From Cenococcum geophilum 1.58 (Eukaryota; Ascomycota; Dothideomycetes; Gloniales; Gloniaceae): 64,000 bases of DNA. Both the position numbers and the translations under genes were made by a program. The notes beneath the pieces were generated by a model that saw only the letters and a list, made by a program, of their open reading frames with translations, made no database searches and was not told the DNA's origin. Position 1 is the first letter of the stretch. Every line of letters starts with the position of its first letter. Below are positions 57,600 to 64,000 of this stretch, piece by piece. The stretch spans positions 1 through 64,000 of the forward strand of contig KV748292.1 in NCBI GenBank assembly GCA_001692895.1. Reading direction: 5' to 3'.

Positions 57600-58061
57600 A
57601 CGTCGCTAGTAGTTCCGTGCTTAATTTCCGCACCTATTAGTAACTTAACGGCTTCCGGTAATAGTAACTTAATAGTTTTCGGTCCTTTTATAGCTATAGC
57701 ATGTTCCTATATATCTCCTGTATATATAGCGCTAGACTTCTAATCCAAAGAGCTTGCCGTCATCCCTACGTGGAATGCCATATATAGTGATATACGCGGT
57801 CCCTCTTAGATAGGAAGTTACAGTGCTATTAGGTCGGTAAGTTAGTTATAATTAGTTAGTAAAAATTAGTAGGAAATTAGTTAGTAAGAAGAAAAGAAAA
57901 GAGTATATTATATGTCCGACTATATGTCCCTTAAGCCTATCCAAGTTATTAAAGACTCTTGGGGTTACGGACCAATATATATATCTATAGAAGGCCTATA
58001 CACTCCCTAGACTATACCTAATCTAGATATTAAATCTAGTGGGCCAATTTACCCCACTATA
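57600..58061 (-). repeat. 5' LTR of element M (approximate lower limit)
   Basis: Starts on the minus strand at 58061 with TATAGTGGGGTAAATTGGCC, a typical Ty3 LTR start after RIP, and runs toward the gag of M. It cuts into the RNase H of G2. Its first part matches 29677-29510. No second LTR was found at the other end of M, so the lower limit is a guess. Confidence 0.6.
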
Positions 58062-58066
58062 CTATT

Positions 58067-61000
58067 TACTATCTAGATATAACTATAATAGAATTCCCGC
58101 TACAACCCTATTAAAAGCATCCATTTTTAGCATTAATTTAAGGTCCGGGTTATAGTAATAAAGGATTAAGAAAGAGATAAGCCAATTCTTTATCTCTTTA
58201 AAAAAATTTATATAGTTATCATTAAAGATAAAAGGCGTATTCTTTCTAGTTAGTCGTATAAGAGGTTTTACTACAATTCTATAGTCGCGGATAAACTAGT
58301 AATAGAAGTTATAAAAACTAAGGAAGAATTAGATTCCTTTTACTATATAAGGGGGCTTCTAGTTACGGATTACCTCTACCTTCTTAGGGTTAACCTTAAT
58401 TCCTTCCGTAGTTATAATAAACCTAAAGTATTTTATATATTTTACCCTAAACTCGCATTTCTTAATATTAACTTATAAGCCTGTGTTTTATAGTCTCTTT
58501 AGGACCTTCTTAATATAAACTTAATACTTAAGTTTATCGTCCGAGTATATAAGAATATCGTTTAGGTATACCGTGCAGAATTTATTAAAGTAATTAAAAA
58601 GAACGTCATTTATATACCTTTAGTACGTAGCTAGTCCATTTATTGGTCTAAAAGGAAGAACTTTATATTTATAGGAACCATAATAGGTATGGAACGTTAT
58701 TAAATCTTTAAATATAGGGCCTATTCTAATTTAGTAGAAAGCTTAGCGGATATTAAGTTTAGTAAAGATCTTTACCTAGCTTAGATATATAAGGGTCTTA
58801 TTAATTAAAGGAATAGGATACTAGTCCTTTTAAGTAATAGCGTTTAGCTTTTAATAGTTAATATAAAAATTAAGGCCTTTATTAGGCTTTTTTACGAATA
58901 GAATAGGGAAAGTAAAAGGGGCTTAGCTTAGCTTAATAAACCCTTTATCTAGGTTATTAATTAAATACTACTTTATTGCTTTTAGCTTATCCGTTAATTA
59001 TTAGTAAAGGGGGCTATAGCCTAGCGAGTTATTAGCTTTTAATTAAATCTTATAATTATATGTCTGGTAAGGGGGTAACTTATCTAAGGCCGCTTTTAAG
59101 AATATATCCTTATAATCTGTATAAATAGTAAAAAGAAGGCGTTTAACTAGTTCCTTATTAGTTTCCTTAGCTAGCCTTTCCTCCCTATTATTAATAATTT
59201 GGTTAATCTTATATAGGCTTATTATAAAGACCTTATTATCCTTCTAGTACATATTAAAGTAAAACGCTATAGCGCTAATTGCGGTAATATTTACTATAGG
59301 GGGGTTATATAACAATAGGGGCATATATAACTTTAGTGGCTTCTAGGGTACTAGCGTTATTATTACTCCTTTTAACTCCTATCGCATCTTTTAGAGGTTA
59401 TCCCTTATATCCTATTAATACGTTCTTTTCTATACTAGTTAAATCTATGCGATTTAGACGTTATTTACGTTACTTTCTATTCTGCTTCCGTATATAGAGT
59501 CCTCTTTAAATATAGCGCTTTAGAAGAGTATCTTTATTAATACGAAGTTCTTTCTAGCTTTATAGCGGGCATCTTTTTAGGTAAAGACTAGGTTACGGAC
59601 CCAGATATCCTACTAGTAGGTAAGGTTAGCCTTTACGGCTAGTGTTTTATAATTAGTTTAAATTTCCCTAATAAAGGAGGATAGTTTTAGTCTATCCTCC
59701 TACTAGACAAATTATCTTTATTATATATTTAGCCAAATATTAAAATAGGATATCTATTTTTAGCTAAAGATTATATTATAGGACCTTAGGTCTAAAATGC
59801 AGAAAGGGATACTATATTAGCGTTATCTGTTAAAAGTAATATATAACTTTAAAATTTAGGTAACCGGCTAACCAGCTTAGCTATTATAACCTTATACCTA
59901 AATAGGCTTCTTTAATTAGGTAGCTTTTACATTTAAAATTTTAGCAATATTATTTATATAGGCAGTATTTATAAAGGCAAAGCTATTTACTCTAGTATTA
60001 ATAAGGGCAGTTATATTTACTCTATATCTATTTTAAGATACTATATATAGAATAGTAAAATACTTTCCACTTATTAACTAACTAAGATTAATAGAATACC
60101 CTAGGGGGGAGTCTTTCCCTAAGGTTCTTTTTTCCCCAACTTATTAGACGTTTCTCCTTCCTCTATCTCCTTAATATCGCCTATATCCTTTAGCTCTAGG
60201 TAAGATAAGGTAAAGTAACCCTCCTTATTATAGTTATAGCATATAGCCGAGGTAGGGTTAATTAGGGTATTGCGATAAGTACTAGTTAATAGTATGGTAC
60301 GTAGTTAATCAGGTAAGGCTTACTAGTGCGTAAATATAACCGCTTTTAGTACAAGAACCGTTATAGCTTATCTTCCTACTCTAGCTCCTATAGGTGTAGT
60401 TAACGAGTTTTAACTACTGTAAGCCCTTTTTTATTAATTAGAATAGGTATTAATTCGCTTTAATTCTAAGTTAAATAATAGATATTAGGGTAAGTTTTTA
60501 GTAGGTTAGTAGGTTGTCTAAGGCTACCGCAATCTTTTCTTATAGTTAAACCATTAGCTTATTATATAGGTCTAAACGGTAATTCTTAAGGGGAACTTAG
60601 CCTTCGCCTACTATGTATAAGAATTAAGTCTAGAACTTAGTAAAGAATTAGTTTAACTTTATTATTAAGCCATTATAGTTACAACACGCGTCCTATGCTT
60701 TATTTGGGTTTATATATATAGCATCTTACTAATAGATATAAAGCGGACAGGGGAGTTATCCTTAAATTTAGCTTAAAGGTAACGTTAGGCATCTTCTATA
60801 GTTTAACTAAAGAGGTAAAGCATCTTGGCTTCTTTAAAGGGGAAGTGGTTATAGTTAACGCGGAGTTTTCCTCGTACTTAAATCCTCTAATTCTTAAAGG
60901 TAGGGTCTATTCTATTAGATAGGGGTTAAGGGTTAAGGAGCTTAACGGACTTTAATTACTTTATTATTATATCCGTACTCCCTAGTATATCGTATTTAGT

Positions 61001-61560
61001 AGAGTAAATAGGTTAGCTAGGGCTTTAAAAAGGGGAAGCTAGGCTATTTTATAAGGCTATAAGGCTTTCTAGGATCTCTTATAGGGTCTTATATATTTTT
61101 TGCTTTAAGATAATTAGCTTTCTAGCTGGCCGTAAGGGCGCGAATCTACTCGCGTACGTCTATAATAATAATATTATCTTTAATTTCTAATCCTAATTAG
61201 ATCTTAAGTTCCTCTTAGGTAAAAGTAGCTCTCTTAAATAAGCTTACTTTAGGTGCTATTATTAGCTTCTTAGGATTTATCGGTATTATATACTTTAGTT
61301 TTAATTCTAGGGGTATAAGTCTAGTCCTATCTGGTTTATAAAGTAGGATATTATTAAGGCCTTCCCAGGTAGCGTAGAGTTATTTTAGTGTCTAAGTATA
61401 GCGTATTAACGCGTTATTGCAGATAAAGTTTCTTTTAGGGTGGGATATTATTAAGACCTTCCCAGGCAGTATAGGGTAAGCTTAGTATAATATTATGGCT
61501 TGTATAAATGCCTTAAAACTAAAGCTTATAGAATGCTATATTATAAAGATACTAAGCTAA
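58067..61560 (-). mobile_element. Ty3/gypsy element 'G2', partial fossil
   Basis: Minus strand. Gag occupies about 61.5-60.2 kb, with a knuckle-like CYNYNKEGYFT near 60.24 kb. Protease lies around 59.9-59.4 kb. RT is at about 59.0-58.2 kb: AFYQIRIG and PINGLATYQRYINDVLFNYF near 58.65 kb, YLNDILIYSDDKLKYQ near 58.56 kb, ITTEGIKVNPKKVEVIRN near 58.4 kb. The start of RNase H (YNPDLKLMLKMDAFN, near 58.12 kb) runs directly into the LTR of M, which inserted there. No LTR of G2 is visible. Two short direct repeats (tattaagaccttcccag, with one base variable) lie at about 61350 and 61450. Broken at many sites. Confidence 0.82.
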
Positions 61561-61625
61561 GGGAAAGGGAAAGGGGGTTATTAGGACTAATGTAAATAAA
61601 TATATAAGGTAAGCCACTAAGGCGC
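61561..61625. other. Junction sequence resembling repeat P
   Basis: The bases cactaaggcgcta left of transposon T and ggcgagctaatta right of it join into a stretch resembling copy B of repeat P (gctaaggcgctagtag, gcgagctaatgg). T therefore seems to have landed in a P-like sequence. Confidence 0.45.
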
Positions 61626-61784
61626 TAGCTCCACCAGTGGGGGTGTACGAATTCGCTATGTACGGGCCAAACCCGCCAAAAATACGAAAATCGTAATTTC
61701 CTCTCAAGGTAAACAACTATACTAACTACTCGATATAGCCCCAACCACACGTCGCAATTTAAGGATTACCCCTCCCCCTAGTCC

Positions 61785-63407
61785 TTTAGAAGGCTACAAA
61801 GCTAATACTATAAGAAAAACCCGGTTCTATAATGCCTGGGATAGGGAGTACAAGCACTAGTTAATAAGAGCGATTTATAAGGACCATAATATTACAGAAG
61901 GAATAGGCCGCCTTTAGAAGAAGCAGAGGGAGGAATTAGGGTCTCTAGCATATCGTTATACACGTCCAATCTTATTAAAGCTTGGAAGACCCTTAAAAGT
62001 TATAAAAGCAGTCTACAAAAAGCTTGTTTCCCCGTTAAGAAATCTAGTCCGTAATCAACCGTACAAAGCATAAATTGCCTATTATAATATACCTGTTAAG
62101 AAGCGTTAATTACAGAATAAGTTAAGAGAGTATATAAATGGTAGTTAGATCTATAAGGCGGCGTTTATAAAGAAGGAGATCTCGGAGAAAAATGAGGAGA
62201 GGGAATTATACGGTAAGGAGCATAAGGACAAGAGCATAGACGATTTTTAGAGGTATATCTTCTTTACCAACGAAGCATATATCGATCCTACAGTATAATA
62301 AGCTCTAGGAATACTTAGGGAGCGTGCAAAACGCTATAACGATAAGAATATTATAGAGAGAGGGGAGAAGAAGGGAGTTAAGTTCTATATTGTAACGGAA
62401 CCTTGTAGCAGGTACTACGATGGGCTCGTTAATGGGCTAGGTGTGTAGGTGAAGCAAGTTAAAGTCAACAAACAACAATTGGTGGAGTGAATTGTATTCT
62501 GAGAATCACTACGCAGAAGGAACTACCTAGGTAGGGACTGTGGTCCTTTAAATACACAACCGTACTCCTATGAATCCTTCTTGTACGTGATATACGTGTG
62601 CTCTGTCTGCTCTGTCGCGGATCACACAGATCCCACAGATCATACAGATCACGTCATGTGACCTCGGTTACCATTCTTCGTCACATGGCTCTATCGGCTC
62701 CATCCTGGACCGTGCTTGAATCAACCAACTAGCTTCTTCCGACTCTTCTCCAAGTAGTCGTAACATTGCACTTAAAGCGTCCGTAATATATATCGCGGTA
62801 TAGATTACCTAGGACGCAAAAGCAGAGAAGCTTAAGTTCTACCACAATAAAGAAGAGCATAAAGAGCAACCTCCAATGCCTTCTAAGCCTTATCGACGGC
62901 TAAAGACTAAATTAGAAGACAAATATTAAGCTAGACTTAGGAATTGGGAAGCGCAGAAGCCTTATAAGGTTAACGTTAAGCCCTAAGGCAATTCTATGAC
63001 TTAAAAGTACTATATTAAGCGTCTCTTACTAGTATATATTAAGGCTATTTAAGAAGCCCGCGATTAAGAGCCTAGACTATGGGTTTTACAAGAGGATAGG
63101 GACTCTTCTTATGGTATAAGAAAGGAGGGCTTAGCACACAAGCTTAAAGACCTTTATTTAATTATTAACTTTAAGCACCCTGCCTAGAGCCCTAATTTAA
63201 ACCCAATTAAGGCTATTTAGAACATAATTAAGCAACAATTACGGCATAGAATCTTCTACTCGGACGAGGAGGTAAAGAAGGCCTTATAGGAGGAGTGGAG
63301 CAAAGTAAACAATAGAGGAGGTGCGAAGGCGCATTATAGATATGCCTAGGAGATGCCTACGCCTTAGTAAGAACGGTGGAAAGCCTATTAAGACTGCATT
63401 GTGGTAA
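61785..63407 (+). pseudogene. Tc1-like transposase of T, split by an insertion
   Basis: The frame is consistent from about 61.79 kb to the stop at 63405-63407, about 410 codons without the insertion. The N-terminal part holds ITEGIGRL and AYRYTRPILLKLGRP. The first catalytic block reads YIFFTNEAYIDPT (family FTDEAH.D). After the insertion come KAEKLKFYHNKEEHKEQPP, PKPYRRLKTKLEDKY and GNSMT.KYYIKRLL. The second block is VLQEDRDSSYG (family LQEDGDPSHG). The third is SPNLNPIKAI (family SPDLNPIE), followed by WSKVNN and PRRCLRLSKNGGKPIKTALW. Catalytic residues are changed in two of three blocks, and about a dozen stops sit mostly at RIP-type sites. The start codon is not identifiable. This belongs to the large fungal Tc1-like family with a long insert between the first and second catalytic residues. 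Confidence 0.9.
62391..62765. repeat. 375-bp LTR-like insertion in T, almost free of RIP
   Basis: It begins TGTAACGGAACC and ends GTCGTAACA, with short inverted ends. It is GC-normal, full of CA and TG, and so contrasts strongly with T around it. It probably is a solo LTR. The target duplication is ambiguous: the 5 bases outside TG...CA (tatat, ttgca) do not match, while attg occurs at both junctions if the ends are shifted. The tract cacagatcccacagatcata near 62625 is a short tandem of a cagatc(c/a)cac-type word. Confidence 0.7.
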
Positions 63408-63507
63408 TAAAACCGTATAATAGTCTCATTAATTAATTTCTAAGCCCCATAGAATTTTGGTGCAAATGGCCCGTACGTAGCGAATTCGTATACCTACTGG
63501 TGCTCTA

Positions 63508-64000
63508 GGCGAGCTAATTACAGGTCGGCAGAATATAGCAAAATTTAGCAGGTAACGTGCGATAGCGCCGTTACAATAGGTGGTTTTTTAATTCGTTTTA
63601 TTTTTATAACTAGGCCCAATACTAGATTAATATTACCTATATCTTAGTAAGCTTTAACAAAAAAGACGCTTAGTATTATACTTATTTAAGCCTATCTTCT
63701 AACTGCCTATAATAACGAGGTTCTATACTAATTATATACGGAAACGGCGGTAGGTTTAAAGAAAGGGCCTCCTTAATATTTAGAAGATCTTCTTACTAAT
63801 AATATAGGTATTAATTACAGCTGTATTAAGTACCTAGAAAAATAAAGGTAGCTAGGTATACACGGTAGTAATCTAGGTAGTATAGTAGCTTTAAAGCTAA
63901 TTATAAATATTAACGCTGCCTATTTAGTTATTGTAGTTAATAGAGAGCCTAGGAAGCGTTAACTTCTTAATTAAATTATTGCCCTAAATATTAGCTACCA
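63508..64000. other. RIP-affected sequence at right edge, unassigned
   Basis: The first 90 bp resemble parts of repeat P (aaaatttagcaggtaacgtg compared with gaatttagcagataacgcg at 15.22 kb). The remainder has the TA-rich look of decayed coding sequence on either strand. I recognise no family. Confidence 0.4.

Larger units (their letters stand above)
40087..58061 (-). mobile_element. Ty3/gypsy element 'M', interrupted by L and C2
   Basis: Minus-strand element with its 5' LTR at the right (starting at 58061) and its 3' end near 40.1 kb. Gag runs from about 57.5 kb to the C2 junction, resumes at 50574 and leads into protease. L interrupts between 48280 and 43855. RT (43.5-42.9 kb), RNase H (42.5-42.1 kb) and integrase (about 41.8-40.4 kb) follow. 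Both interruptions have clean target duplications (cttct, gtaac). I could not find a matching 3' LTR, so the left limit is only the last coding-like stretch (40087-40320). M itself landed in element G2. It is heavily broken. Confidence 0.8.
61628..63505 (+). mobile_element. Tc1-like DNA transposon 'T'
   Basis: 1878 bp including a 375-bp nested insertion. The terminal inverted repeats start GCTCCACCAGTGGGGGTGTA on the left and, complemented, GAGCACCAGTAGGTATACGA on the right. Both continue ATTCGCT(A/C) and GTACGGGCCA. TA flanks both ends (61626-61627, 63506-63507). One transposase pseudogene on the plus strand fills it. RIP has converted the coding part. Confidence 0.92.

Overview
This window is a transposon graveyard from what looks like a filamentous ascomycete (Pezizomycotina). 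I recognise no intact host gene, tRNA or rRNA. Three things support the assignment. The repeat families are typical of fungi: Tad-like LINEs, a Fot1/pogo transposon, fungal Tc1-like elements, Ty3 chromoviruses and Ty1/copia elements with the fungal-type gag knuckle. Nearly all old coding sequence carries the footprint of repeat-induced point mutation (RIP): TpA is very common, CpA and TpG are scarce and CpG is kept. Stops sit mostly where CAA, CAG, CGA or TGG would be expected. The sequence is AT-rich with a few GC-normal islands, as in AT-rich isochores or heterochromatin.

Layout from left to right. A LINE ORF1 fragment (1-950) lies beside a complete chromovirus-type Ty3 element, 'A' (1268-8105, target duplication tattt). 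Unassigned AT-rich DNA (8111-8795) resumes at 27103 and is split by copia element 'C1' (8801-27097, duplication aaaag). C1 contains an LTR-flanked non-coding element 'N' (13506-26025). N in turn contains copia 'C3' (14909-21021, duplication gtttt), a 602-bp TA-flanked MITE (21223-21824), a Fot1/pogo element 'X2' (22547-24430) and a Tc1-like element 'X1' (24433-25707). X2 and X1 abut at one shared TA.

From 27.1 to 31.5 kb there is AT-rich DNA with a pogo-type MITE (28206-28543), a solo LTR (29123-29304, duplication cttag), another LTR fragment and a cluster of four minisatellites. An unidentified decayed coding element 'Q' (31.47-32.96 and 38.65-39.93 kb) is split by a Tad-like LINE (about 32.96-38.64 kb).

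From 40.1 to 58.06 kb lies a Ty3 element 'M' on the minus strand. It is interrupted by a three-LTR non-coding element 'L' (43856-48279, duplication cttct), which itself holds an 888-bp hAT-type element (46688-47575, 8-bp duplication). M is also interrupted by a second copia, 'C2' (50575-56702, duplication gtaac). The LTR of M cuts a further Ty3 element, 'G2' (58.07-61.56 kb). At the right end a Tc1-like transposon 'T' (61628-63505) has received a 375-bp, barely mutated LTR-like insertion.

The genes here do not form a pathway. The content is a record of successive insertions, with RIP hitting long repeats hardest and short or low-copy pieces least. The most unusual signals are structural. An exact 27-nt inverted repeat surrounds the stacked X2-X1 pair. 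A conserved palindrome recurs next to the 3' ends of three unrelated retroelements. The triple-LTR element has two internal segments of equal length. A 12-bp minisatellite is shared by a hAT element and the 30-kb cluster. Q remains unidentified.
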